Positions 1-8,724 of a stretch of DNA of 32,929 bases are shown here, one piece after another. A program made the position numbers and the translations under genes. The stretch is from positions 1-32,929 of the forward strand of contig JADIIM010000039.1 in the NCBI GenBank assembly GCA_015351705.1, read 5' to 3'. Numbering within the stretch: the stretch's first letter is position 1; each line of letters starts with the position of its first letter. This DNA is from Aeromicrobium sp. (GTDB taxonomy: Bacteria; Actinomycetota; Coriobacteriia; Anaerosomatales; Anaerosomataceae). The notes beneath the pieces were generated by a model. That model had not been told where the DNA came from. It ran no database searches and saw nothing but the letters and a program-made list of their open reading frames with translations.

Positions 1-1626
<1,626 letters not shown>

Positions 1627-1733
1627 GGGCGGTCCTTTCCGGGGGCTCGGCTCACTCGATGAGTATGCCCCGAGTAGACGTGCGACACGCGCAGCGCGCG
1701 CTCGGGTACCATCGCACCGAGAGGGGTGAGGCC

Positions 1734-2252
1734 ATGCGCACGGTGATCGGCGTCATGGGGTCGGGCGCGGCGCTTGATGAGGCCGCGTACGCACGCGCGT
1801 ACAGCCTCGGAGCGCTCATCGCCACGCGCGGGTGGGTGCTGCTCACCGGCGGCAGCGCCGGAGGCGTCATGCACGCCGCGTCGCACGGGGCGCAGGACGC
1901 GGGCGGCCTGGTGATCGGCGTCCTCAAGGGGGAGACCGCCGAGGGCGCCACGCCGCACCTCGACATCGCGGTCCCCACAGGTATGGGAGACGCACGCAAC
2001 GCCATCAACGTGCTGGCGAGCGAGGTCGTCGTCGCGCTACCGGGCGGAGCGGGAACGCTCTCGGAGGTCGCGTTGGGCCTGAAGGCGGGCAAGACGGTGG
2101 TCGCGGTGGACTGGCACCCCGTCGAGGCACTCAGGCGCTCCGGTCCCGGCACGCTCGTTCTCGTAGACTCCGTCGCCGAGGCGGTCGACCACGTGGCGGG
2201 CGTCATTGACCGCCGCTCGGAGGGCCATGCCTGCCGTTCGGAAGATATGTGA
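1734..2252 (+). CDS. LOG-family / TIGR00725-type Rossmann protein
   Basis: 172-residue protein of the LOG/YvdD/DprA-like Rossmann fold. Seen: an N-terminal strand ending in GVMGSG, the motif LLTGGSAGGVMHAASHGA (about residues 39-56) and the phosphate-binding PGGAGTLSEVALGLK (about 103-117), the family's PGGxGTxxE signature. Relatives bind nucleotides; some LOG proteins cleave cytokinin ribotides to the free base, but the TIGR00725 subgroup lacks a settled function, so no reaction is assigned. The ATG at 1734 is chosen over an upstream in-frame ATG because it has GAGGGGTGAGG just before it and homology starts there. A TACCAT -10-like element lies at 1707-1712. The gene is divergent from zwf. 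Its stop codon lies inside a CRP/FNR-type palindrome that precedes the next gene. Confidence 0.8.
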   Translation: MRTVIGVMGSGAALDEAAYARAYSLGALIATRGWVLLTGGSAGGVMHAASHGAQDAGGLVIGVLKGETAEGATPHLDIAVPTGMGDARNAINVLASEVVVALPGGAGTLSEVALGLKAGKTVVAVDWHPVEALRRSGPGTLVLVDSVAEAVDHVAGVIDRRSEGHACRSEDM

Positions 2253-2263
2253 CACAAATCACA
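2248..2263. promoter_or_regulatory. CRP/FNR-family operator palindrome
   Basis: TGTGACACAAATCACA is a perfect TGTGA-N6-TCACA inverted repeat, identical to the consensus site of CRP-type regulators. It overlaps the stop codon of the preceding gene and lies about 94 bases before the Rrf2-family start, roughly 50 bases upstream of the transcription start predicted from the TATCAT at 2294-2299. It probably controls the Rrf2 gene; which Crp/Fnr protein binds is unknown. Confidence 0.6.
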
Positions 2264-2293
2264 GGAATCCGACGAAATCGAACGAAAGACTGG

Positions 2294-2299
2294 TATCAT
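2294..2299 (+). promoter_or_regulatory. Putative -10 element of the Rrf2 gene
   Basis: TATCAT matches the -10 consensus at four to five positions and lies 57 bases before the start codon. No convincing -35 hexamer stands 16-18 bases upstream, which fits a promoter needing the activator site at 2248-2263. The same hexamer is found before two antitoxin genes in this window. Confidence 0.35.
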
Positions 2300-2356
2300 G
2301 CCCGCGGGGATCACATGACCGGGCGCTGCATTCCGGGTCGCGCCACTGGGGGACGA

Positions 2357-2842
2357 ATGGCGATCACGCGTCGAACAGATTTCGCGATACGCTTCATGTA
2401 CGAACTCGCACAGCTGCCGCCGGGAGCCACTCTCTCGGTACGGGACCTGTGCGAGTTGGCCGATGTGCCGGAGAGTTTCGGCACTTCACTCGTCCCGTTC
2501 CTGGTCGATGCGGACCTTGTGCAAGCCGACGGCTACCGAGACCACCTGCTGTCGCTCGCGCTCCCGGCTGACCGCATCCCCATCGCAACCATCATCGAGG
2601 CGTGTGAGCCGGAGTTCTCGCTCGCCGCGTGCTCGAAGCACCCGCACGTGTGCTCACGCTCGCCGCACTGCGGCGTCCACACGATGTGGGTGGGGCTCGA
2701 CTCGCTGGTGCTGCGCTACCTCGAACACGTCACGCTCGCCGATGTCGCACACAACCAACCGGCCCCGCCCGCCGAGTGCGTGCGCATTCTGAGCGAGTGC
2801 CTCGACGCTCCCTCCGGGCGCGCTACCGTGGCAGGGAGCTGA
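2357..2842 (+). CDS. Rrf2-family transcriptional regulator with Fe-S-type cysteines
   Basis: 161-residue DNA-binding regulator. The opening ITRRTDFAIRFMYELA is the classic Rrf2/IscR start, followed by the winged-helix segment LSVRDLCELADVPESF (about 26-41). A cysteine cluster follows: Cys83, then C92-x6-C99-x5-C105, close to the three-cysteine Fe-S motif of IscR and NsrR. A redox-, NO- or Fe-S-sensing repressor is therefore the best guess; the signal is not known. Start: the ATG at 2357 has TGGGGGACGA upstream and begins the homology; in-frame starts further upstream would run across the predicted promoter. No Fe-S assembly genes are adjacent, so targets cannot be guessed from context. The 3' end overlaps the convergent lipoprotein gene by 20 bases. 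Confidence 0.85.
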   Translation: MAITRRTDFAIRFMYELAQLPPGATLSVRDLCELADVPESFGTSLVPFLVDADLVQADGYRDHLLSLALPADRIPIATIIEACEPEFSLAACSKHPHVCSRSPHCGVHTMWVGLDSLVLRYLEHVTLADVAHNQPAPPAECVRILSECLDAPSGRATVAGS

Positions 2843-3473
2843 CCCCCATCACGCCGCCCTCGGTGTCGATCTCCACGCCTGCGAGGACGGCATCCCCGCG
2901 CACCAGCACGAATCGGTAGCCGACGACCCCGACGTCGATCGACGTCCCGTCGAACGCGTCTGCCATGACCTCGCGCGCCGAAGCGATCGCTCCACGCTCG
3001 AGGTCGCTGCGCCCCTCGCCGAGTGCGGTCGGCCACTGCTCGCGCGGCGTCCACACGAGAGAGCCGCTGTCGAACGCACGCTGCGCGGCGTAGAGGCCGT
3101 GCACGGACCCGCTCGCGCGGACCTCGAGGAGCGTCATCTGGTCGTCGAGCACGGCTCCGACGATGAACGCGAACAGGCGGGGCTCGGCATCGGTCAGCTC
3201 CGGCGCGGTCCCACCACCTGCCGAGAGGATCTCGCGCACTTCAGGCAGCGCCGCGATGACGGCCGAGGCCGCCTCCGCCTCGCCGGGGCCTTCGGCGGGC
3301 ATGGTCTCGAAGCTCGCGGCCGTCGGCGCGGCATCGGCGCCGTTGACCGGCTCCGCAACGGCCCCGGCATCATTCGCGGGGGCCTCGTCGGCGTCTCCGG
3401 CGCACCCCGCGAGAAACATCGCCACGCAGGTGAGGACCGCGACCAGCGCAACGCCGAGCGCACGACGGCTCAT
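2823..3473 (-). CDS. Lipoprotein of unknown function, coupled to serS
   Basis: 216-residue predicted secreted lipoprotein. Seen: an Arg-containing N-terminus, a hydrophobic stretch of about 15 residues and a lipobox FLAGC at residues 20-24, then an Ala/Pro/Glu-rich linker to about residue 60. The remainder is a single globular region of mixed alpha/beta character with no motif I recognise. It should be anchored to the outer face of the membrane. The start codon overlaps the serS stop as ATGA, so it is probably co-translated with serS, although no functional link to tRNA charging is apparent. Its 3' end overlaps the convergent Rrf2 gene by 20 bases, so the two transcripts have complementary ends. 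Confidence 0.7.
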   Translation of the reverse strand: MSRRALGVALVAVLTCVAMFLAGCAGDADEAPANDAGAVAEPVNGADAAPTAASFETMPAEGPGEAEAASAVIAALPEVREILSAGGGTAPELTDAEPRLFAFIVGAVLDDQMTLLEVRASGSVHGLYAAQRAFDSGSLVWTPREQWPTALGEGRSDLERGAIASAREVMADAFDGTSIDVGVVGYRFVLVRGDAVLAGVEIDTEGGVMGVSSLPR

Positions 3474-4744
3474 CGGATGACCTCCTGCCCTCCCATGTAC
3501 GGCCGCAGCACCTCGGGAACGACGATGCTCCCGTCGGCCTGTTGGTAGTTCTCAAGCACCGCCACCAGCGTGCGGCCCACGGCAAGCCCGCTGCCGTTCA
3601 GCGTGTGCACGAGCCGCGAGCCCTTGAACTCGCCCGGGGAGCGGTACTTGATGCCCGCGCGACGCGCCTGGAAATCGGTGCAGTTGCTGCAGCTGGAGAT
3701 CTCCTTGTAGCCGTCGTAGGACGGCAGCCATACCTCGATGTCGTAGGTCTTGGCCGCCGAGAAGCCCATGTCGCCGGTGCAGAGCACGATCGTGCGGTAC
3801 GCCAGCCCGAGCTGCTGCAGGATGAACTCAGCATCCGTGACCATGCCCTCGAGTGCGTCCATCGACGTCTCAGGCGTGGCGAACTTGACGAGCTCCACCT
3901 TGTCGAACTGGTGCACACGGATCATGCCCCGCGTGTCTCGGCCAGCGGCGCCCGCCTCCTCGCGGAAGCACGGTGTGTACGCGCAGTACTGGCGCGGCAG
4001 CGTTTCGGCCTCAAGGACCTCGTCGCGGTGCAGGTTGGTGAGCTGCACCTCGGCCGTGGGGATCAGATAGAGACCCTCGCTCGTACGGAAGAGGTCCTCC
4101 TCGAACTTGGGCAGCTGCCCCGTGCCGAGGAGGGTGTCGGCGTTGGCCATTGCGGGCACGGCCCACTCGGCGTAGCCGCGGGCACCGTGCGTATCGAGCA
4201 TGAAGTTGATGAGCGCGCGGTTCAGGCGCGCGCCGTCGCGGCCGAGCACGATGAAGCGGCTCTTGGCGAGCTTCACGCCGCGCTCGAAGTCGATCACACC
4301 GAGCTCAGGGCCGAGGTCCCAGTGCGCCTTGGGCTCGAAGTCGAACGCCGGCGGCGTGCCCCAGCGGCGCACCTCGACGTTGTCGTCCTCGCTCGTGCCT
4401 ACCGGCACGCTCTCGTCGGGAACGTTGGGGATGGTGAGCAGCATCTCACGCACGTCGGCGTCGATGGCCGCCAGCTGTGCGTCGAGGGTCTCGATCTCCT
4501 CGTTGACCGCGCGCACCTCTGACTTGGCGGCCTCGGCCTCATCGCGCTTGCCGGCCTTCATGAGCTCGCCGATGCTGCGCGACGCCTCGTTGCGCCGCGC
4601 CTGTCGGCTCTCGACCTCGCCGATCAGGCGTCGCCGCTCCTCGTCCAGCGACGCGAAACGGTCGAAGTCCCATCCGGCGCTACGCCCGCCGAGGGCGGTG
4701 CGGACCGCATCAAGGTTGTCGCGCAGGTAGCGAGCGTCGAGCAT
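3470..4744 (-). CDS. serS: Seryl-tRNA synthetase
   Basis: 424 residues, the normal length of bacterial SerRS. Charges tRNA-Ser (and tRNA-Sec where present) with serine in the cytoplasm. Seen: the N-terminal long coiled-coil arm (about residues 28-105, charged E/R/A-rich heptads) that grips the tRNA long variable arm, then the class II catalytic core with motif 2 (FREEAGAAGRDTRGMIRVHQF) and motif 3 (GSGLAVGRTLVAVLENYQ near the C-terminus). ATG at 4744 is preceded by GGAGG. A TATACT -10 about 50 bases upstream leaves a short leader, too short for a serine T-box. The gene ends in an ATGA overlap with a downstream lipoprotein gene. Identification is secure. Confidence 0.97.
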   Translation of the reverse strand: MLDARYLRDNLDAVRTALGGRSAGWDFDRFASLDEERRRLIGEVESRQARRNEASRSIGELMKAGKRDEAEAAKSEVRAVNEEIETLDAQLAAIDADVREMLLTIPNVPDESVPVGTSEDDNVEVRRWGTPPAFDFEPKAHWDLGPELGVIDFERGVKLAKSRFIVLGRDGARLNRALINFMLDTHGARGYAEWAVPAMANADTLLGTGQLPKFEEDLFRTSEGLYLIPTAEVQLTNLHRDEVLEAETLPRQYCAYTPCFREEAGAAGRDTRGMIRVHQFDKVELVKFATPETSMDALEGMVTDAEFILQQLGLAYRTIVLCTGDMGFSAAKTYDIEVWLPSYDGYKEISSCSNCTDFQARRAGIKYRSPGEFKGSRLVHTLNGSGLAVGRTLVAVLENYQQADGSIVVPEVLRPYMGGQEVIR

Positions 4745-4793
4745 GACGGCCTCCGTTTGGATCCGGTTCAGACGTGGTCAAGCGCTGCCTGCG

Positions 4794-4799
4794 AGTATA
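4794..4799 (-). promoter_or_regulatory. -10 element of serS
   Basis: On the minus strand this reads TATACT, five of six bases of the -10 consensus, giving a predicted leader of about 44 nucleotides before the serS ATG. A GTGAC-containing -35-like sequence lies about 16 bases upstream. It is the only good -10 between serS and the divergent antitoxin gene on this strand. Confidence 0.5.
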
Positions 4800-4851
4800 G
4801 CCGAGCGAGCCGGTGGTCACGCGGGAGCCACGAGGAGGGCGGACATGGGTA

Positions 4852-4866
4852 GTATCATTCCGATAC
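4852..4866. promoter_or_regulatory. Operator palindrome over the -10 of toxin-antitoxin module 1
   Basis: GTATC-N5-GATAC inverted repeat overlapping the -10-like TATCAT (4853-4858), 27 bases before the antitoxin ATG. Position and symmetry fit autorepression by a ribbon-helix-helix antitoxin dimer, the usual control of such operons. No good -35 is seen. Confidence 0.45.
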
Positions 4867-4892
4867 CATACGCACGACGGAAGCGAGCTCCC

Positions 4893-5123
4893 ATGACCGA
4901 CTTCCTCATCCGCAACATCGACCCGCACGTCCTTGAGCAGTTGCGCGCCCGGGCGAAGCGCGAGGGACGCTCCTTGCAGGCGGAGATCCACCGCACCTTG
5001 AAGCAGTCGGTGCGACTGAGCAAGGCCGAGTCGATCGCGCTCATCGAGGAGCTGCAGGCCCGGCTGCCGCAAAGCACGTCGGACTCCACGGCGGATATCC
5101 GCGAGTTCAGAGACTCACGATGA
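4893..5123 (+). CDS. FitA-like ribbon-helix-helix antitoxin (module 1)
   Basis: 76-residue antitoxin. The N-terminus FLIRNIDPHVLEQLRARAKREGRS is the FitA/VapB-type ribbon-helix-helix fold (strand, then two helices, about residues 3-40), which binds the operator as a dimer. The C-terminal tail, ending IREFRDSR, should wrap and inhibit the toxin. The ATG at 4893 was chosen because homology begins exactly there; it has a GGAAGCGAG Shine-Dalgarno-like stretch. The stop overlaps the toxin start as ATGA, so the pair is translationally coupled. The antitoxin of module 3 (15630) has the same layout and a nearly identical tail (IREDRDSR), so the two modules are paralogous and might cross-talk. Confidence 0.85.
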   Translation: MTDFLIRNIDPHVLEQLRARAKREGRSLQAEIHRTLKQSVRLSKAESIALIEELQARLPQSTSDSTADIREFRDSR

Positions 5124-5536
5124 AGCGCGCGGTCTTCGACGCCAGCGTACTCGTGAAGCTGGTGGTACCTGAGCCCGGCGCACCGGGCGCCCTACGCGTG
5201 TACGGAGCGTGTGATGACCAGCTCGCACCCGAGTGGGCGATGCTGGAGTGTGCTCACGCGCTGTGGCGCAAGTGGCTGAGGTCCGAATACGATGCCCTGA
5301 CGATGCGCGAGTCACACGCTGCGCTGGGTTCTCTGGGAATCCAGCTACTCGAGTCCGGCTCACTGGTCGCCGACGCGCTCGATCTGGCGCTGGCGCACCG
5401 GCACCCCGTCTACGACTGCCTCTACCTCACGCTCGCCCTCGCCGAGGACGCGGCGCTCGTGACCGCCGACGCAAGACTGCGTGACCTCGCCTTGCAGCTC
5501 GGCATCGAGGTGACGTGGATCGACGCGAGCGCCTAG
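5120..5536 (+). CDS. PIN-domain ribonuclease toxin, VapC family (module 1)
   Basis: 138-residue PIN-domain toxin; relatives are Mg2+-dependent RNases that cut tRNA or rRNA and stop translation unless bound by the antitoxin. The acidic quartet is complete: Asp7 (FDASVLVK), Glu43 (LECAHALW), Asp99 (HPVYDCLYL) and Asp117 (TADARL). The four acids occur at exactly the same residue numbers in the module 3 toxin. Its start overlaps the antitoxin stop by 4 bases. The last 4 bases overlap the stop of the convergent membrane-protein gene. An intact active site argues for a functional toxin. Confidence 0.9.
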   Translation: MKRAVFDASVLVKLVVPEPGAPGALRVYGACDDQLAPEWAMLECAHALWRKWLRSEYDALTMRESHAALGSLGIQLLESGSLVADALDLALAHRHPVYDCLYLTLALAEDAALVTADARLRDLALQLGIEVTWIDASA

Positions 5537-6543
5537 CCGGCTTCAGGCTCTCGCTGGAGCAGGCGCATGAGGGCGATCGCCACGAGCATCAGCTCCCCGA
5601 GCACCGTCAGCGCAAGCAGACCGGTGTCGAGCTGCCAGCCGTAGAAAGCATCGGGGCCCCCTGAGACCTCGAGCGCCTCGGCGATGGTCTGCACGACGAC
5701 GTACGCCGTGGGGCCGAGTGACAGAAGCGCGAGCAGACGTCCGAGGTCGACGCGGATAGCGCCCGCTATCACGAGCAGCACGACGGAGACGAGCAGCCAG
5801 CGCATGGCGTCACCGTACTGCAGCCACGGCCACGCTGCCACCAACAAACCCGCGACGACCGGTGCGATCACCGCGCGGAGCACGCTCCACCACGGACGCC
5901 GCATACCGTCCGGGGCTGCAACGGCCGCAGCCTGTTCGGCCATGGCGCGCACCTCGGCCGCCTGCGTCACCCCCGCATCAACGACCGCGAGCACCGACTC
6001 GTAGTTCTCCGGCGTGCAGTGCAGCCGCAGGACCGTGCGCCAGGAGTTGCGCAGCGAGATGACCCGCTGCGCCGGGAAAGGGCGCACAGCGTGGATGTCC
6101 GTCCACGTCCACCCGCCCTGCTCGCGAGCGGATGCGAGCAGGCCCGCACCGGCCGTGGTCGCGCTGCCGCCGAGCACGCCGAGAAGCACCGCCGACCGGC
6201 TGAGCTTCCGCTCCCGGGAGCCGGTCGCGTACGCAACGCCCTCGGCGTCAACGCGAAACGTCATCGTCATACCGTTGCCGAGCAGCACACCGGTCACGAC
6301 GAAGAGCGCGAACAACACGGCGGCAGTCAGCACCGGGACTGCAAGCGGCAACAAGACCGGCTCCCCCTCGACGAACCAACCCGTGGCCGCGACCAGGACG
6401 TACATGATGAGGACGGACATCGCGGTCACCCGCACCATGTCCCACAGCATGAAGCGGCTGGTCAGCAGCGGTACGCGATACTCCCAGGTGATCGCGTCAG
6501 CCCCCGCCTCACTGCGCTCGCCCGCCTCTGCATGCTCGCTCAC
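5533..6543 (-). CDS. Multi-pass membrane protein of unknown function
   Basis: 336 residues, GTG start at 6543 with GGAGAGAGGG upstream. I do not recognise a family. Visible layout: a short acidic cytoplasmic N-terminus; a membrane hairpin at about 37-57 and 66-90; a soluble region at about 92-200 including VDAEGVAYATGSRERKLSRS, resembling a small membrane-associated beta domain (PH-like in style, not proven); then four to five more hydrophobic segments from about 222 to 328 and a short basic-acidic tail. It is last in a minus-strand run (regulator, rtcB, acetyltransferase, this gene), with a 44-base gap to the acetyltransferase gene, so it could be in that transcript. No function assigned. 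Confidence 0.6.
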   Translation of the reverse strand: MSEHAEAGERSEAGADAITWEYRVPLLTSRFMLWDMVRVTAMSVLIMYVLVAATGWFVEGEPVLLPLAVPVLTAAVLFALFVVTGVLLGNGMTMTFRVDAEGVAYATGSRERKLSRSAVLLGVLGGSATTAGAGLLASAREQGGWTWTDIHAVRPFPAQRVISLRNSWRTVLRLHCTPENYESVLAVVDAGVTQAAEVRAMAEQAAAVAAPDGMRRPWWSVLRAVIAPVVAGLLVAAWPWLQYGDAMRWLLVSVVLLVIAGAIRVDLGRLLALLSLGPTAYVVVQTIAEALEVSGGPDAFYGWQLDTGLLALTVLGELMLVAIALMRLLQREPEAG

Positions 6544-6587
6544 GTGTGCCCTCTCTCCGTTGCCGCCCCTTCATGCCCTCACACATC

Positions 6588-7487
6588 CTATCCCGATTCG
6601 CGCACCCGCTCCCAGCACACGCGTACGTCATCGACCGAGAAACCGGCATCAAGGTACAACGCGATGGCGCGACGATTGTTCGTGCTCACCGACAGGTGCA
6701 CCGCAAGGCGACCGTCATCGGCGGCCGCCCGGCACGCCGCGCACAGCAGTGTCCTCCCGAGTCCGACCCCTTGATGGCCGGGGACGACCGCGAGCCCCTC
6801 GACCTCAGCGAGCAGCGGGTCGTCGGCGTCACCGACCGTCAGCACCACGCCTGCCGGTGTGCCATTACGCCAGGCGATGAGCGTGCCGCCTCGGATGACG
6901 CGTGTTCGTGCGAGGATCTCGCTCGCCCGTTCGGGCGTCATGTCGTAGCGCCCCGGCTCTCCACGGAACGCCGAGTTCACGACATGCGCCCAGTCGTCGG
7001 CCGCGGACGGCAGCGCGGGCCGGACCTCCGTCCCGGACGGGCGCTCGCACCCCTGCGCGCGGGAGGGATCACCGTGCTTCAGGATGTAGGCGCGCCGCGT
7101 GGTCACGAATCCCCGCGCGGACAGCACGTCTTCGACCTCCCCGGCGTGTTCCGGCAGGAACAGGAACAGCCGGGACACATCGGCGGGCACGAGCGTCTCA
7201 AGCCGATCAAGCATCGGCTCGTACGCGTGGGCATCGGTCGCATGCAGGATGCGGAGACGCGCGGCCCCCGTCTGCCGGTACCCGTCGAGCATCGCCGAAG
7301 TCGCACCGAGCGTCTGCCCGTCCGCTCCGACCGCCAGGACCGCTGGCTCCACGGCCGGATCGAACCCGGCCAGGTCCTCCGGTGCCAGATACGAGTCGTC
7401 GTGTGCCGCACCGTGAGCATGCGCGTACTCCAGAAACGCATCTCGGCCAGCGCCGTCCAGCACGACGACGTCGATGGTCTCCCCCAT
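6588..7487 (-). CDS. GNAT-family N-acetyltransferase, two tandem GNAT folds
   Basis: 299 residues, about twice a single GNAT domain. The C-terminal half (about 150-299) carries the acetyl-CoA motif A as VEGLAVVPGHQGVGLGRTLL (R/Q-x-x-G-x-G/A type) followed by LSVSTNNRRAIALYLDAGF, the common end of GNAT domains. The N-terminal half looks like a degenerate GNAT fold, without a clear acetyl-CoA loop, as in mycothiol synthase (MshD)-like proteins. Substrate unknown; MshD itself is possible but unsupported, since no other mycothiol genes are present. ATG at 7487 follows a GGGGGGCGAG stretch. It sits just downstream of rtcB on the same strand, so co-transcription is likely. Confidence 0.75.
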   Translation of the reverse strand: MGETIDVVVLDGAGRDAFLEYAHAHGAAHDDSYLAPEDLAGFDPAVEPAVLAVGADGQTLGATSAMLDGYRQTGAARLRILHATDAHAYEPMLDRLETLVPADVSRLFLFLPEHAGEVEDVLSARGFVTTRRAYILKHGDPSRAQGCERPSGTEVRPALPSAADDWAHVVNSAFRGEPGRYDMTPERASEILARTRVIRGGTLIAWRNGTPAGVVLTVGDADDPLLAEVEGLAVVPGHQGVGLGRTLLCAACRAAADDGRLAVHLSVSTNNRRAIALYLDAGFSVDDVRVCWERVRESG

Positions 7488-7508
7488 ACTCGCCCCCCTG
7501 TCCCCCCA

Positions 7509-8669
7509 TCAGCCCTTGAGCACCGCGAACGGCGTGAGGCGCACGCGCGGCTCCACAAGATCGCGCTGCCAGAGCATCACCTCTTCGATATCTTTGTACG
7601 CCTGTGGGGCCTCCTCCGCTACATCACCCTTCTTCGTCTTCATGAGCCGCACGTCGCGCGCCTCCAGGTCCGCGAGCACACGCTCGCGCGGCAGCGCCCT
7701 GAGCGCCGCCTTCCGTCCCATCACGCGGCCGGCACCGTGACTGCACGACTCGAACGCATCGGGGTTGGCCAGCCCCGTGCAGACATACGACGCGGTACCC
7801 ATGGAACCCGGCACCAGCACGGTCCCGCGCGCACGTACAGCTCCCTTGCGGTGGACGACCACCTCCTCCCCGAAGTGGGTCTCGATCGCCGCGTAGTTGT
7901 GGTGGATGTCAGTGTGCGCCCGGGGTCTGACACCCGGGAACAAGCGGTCCAGCGCCTGCTGCACCGCCTCGGCCATCAAGCGCCGGCTCTCACGGGCGAA
8001 GCGCAGGCACCAGCCCATCGCCGCGAGGTACTCGGCACCCTCGGACGTATCGATGCCGAGGTGCGCAAGCCCCCATTCCGGCGGCACCGGCGAGCTCTCG
8101 CGCCGGTTCACGTCGCGCGCAAGGCGGTCGTAGTGCTCGGCGATCTGCTTGCCAACGTTGCGCGAGCCTGAGTGGATCATCGCCCACGCCATGCCGTCGG
8201 GATCGGTCTGCAGCTCGATGAAGTGGTTGCCCCCGCCGAGGGAGCCCACCTGCCGCTCGGCCTTCGCGAGCTCCGCCGACAGCACGGGGATGTCCGGGGC
8301 CTCGCGGAAGAGGTCCGTGCGGTGTGCCTGACTGGCCCGATGCCAGTCGAAGCCCTGCGGCACGTCGCGCTGCACCTGGCCAAGCACCTCGTCGCGGCGC
8401 GAGCGCACCTCGGCGGCAGGGACGTCCGTGGGCCACGCACGCACGCCACAGCCGATGTCCAGCCCCACCGCATGCGGGATCACCTGGCCGAGAGTGGCGA
8501 GCACGCCGCCGATCGGCATGCCGTATCCGACGTGGGCGTCCGGCATCAGCGCCACGTGATGGAAGGCGAACGGCAGGTTGGCGAGGTTGCGCGTCTGCTG
8601 GAGCGTGGCGTCGTCCGCCGACTCGCCCCATACGAAGATGGGGACGCGCTCGGTGGAGATGGTGTGCAT
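7509..8669 (-). CDS. rtcB: RNA-splicing ligase RtcB
   Basis: 386 residues. RtcB joins RNA 2',3'-cyclic phosphate (or 3'-phosphate) ends to 5'-OH ends using GTP and Mn2+, acting in RNA repair. Seen: MPDAHVGYGMPIGGV, the metal-ligand cysteine in GLDIGCGVRA (Cys74), the GGGNHFIEL loop, HSGSRNVGKQ, and the guanylylated-histidine motif SCSHGAGRVMGRKAA. All key residues are present. The ATG at 8669 has GAGGAGG upstream and matches the family start; an upstream in-frame GTG adds an unrelated 30 residues. The upstream gene, 55 bases away on the same strand, is an AlbA_2/GHKL/winged-helix regulator, not the sigma-54 activator RtcR known from proteobacteria, and no archease or RtcA is next to it. Confidence 0.95.
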   Translation of the reverse strand: MHTISTERVPIFVWGESADDATLQQTRNLANLPFAFHHVALMPDAHVGYGMPIGGVLATLGQVIPHAVGLDIGCGVRAWPTDVPAAEVRSRRDEVLGQVQRDVPQGFDWHRASQAHRTDLFREAPDIPVLSAELAKAERQVGSLGGGNHFIELQTDPDGMAWAMIHSGSRNVGKQIAEHYDRLARDVNRRESSPVPPEWGLAHLGIDTSEGAEYLAAMGWCLRFARESRRLMAEAVQQALDRLFPGVRPRAHTDIHHNYAAIETHFGEEVVVHRKGAVRARGTVLVPGSMGTASYVCTGLANPDAFESCSHGAGRVMGRKAALRALPRERVLADLEARDVRLMKTKKGDVAEEAPQAYKDIEEVMLWQRDLVEPRVRLTPFAVLKG

Positions 8670-8724
8670 CGAAAGGACCTCCTCAGGAGAAGGTACCCGC
8701 GGGCGCAGTCGCGCAGCCCGTTCG

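Noticed and set aside
4745-4892. T-box or other riboswitch ahead of serS
   Set aside because: The leader from the predicted start is only about 44 bases with no specifier-loop or antiterminator structure.
6546-8171. Long plus-strand open frame opposite the acetyltransferase and rtcB genes
   Set aside because: Spans two real minus-strand genes and shows no conserved motif.
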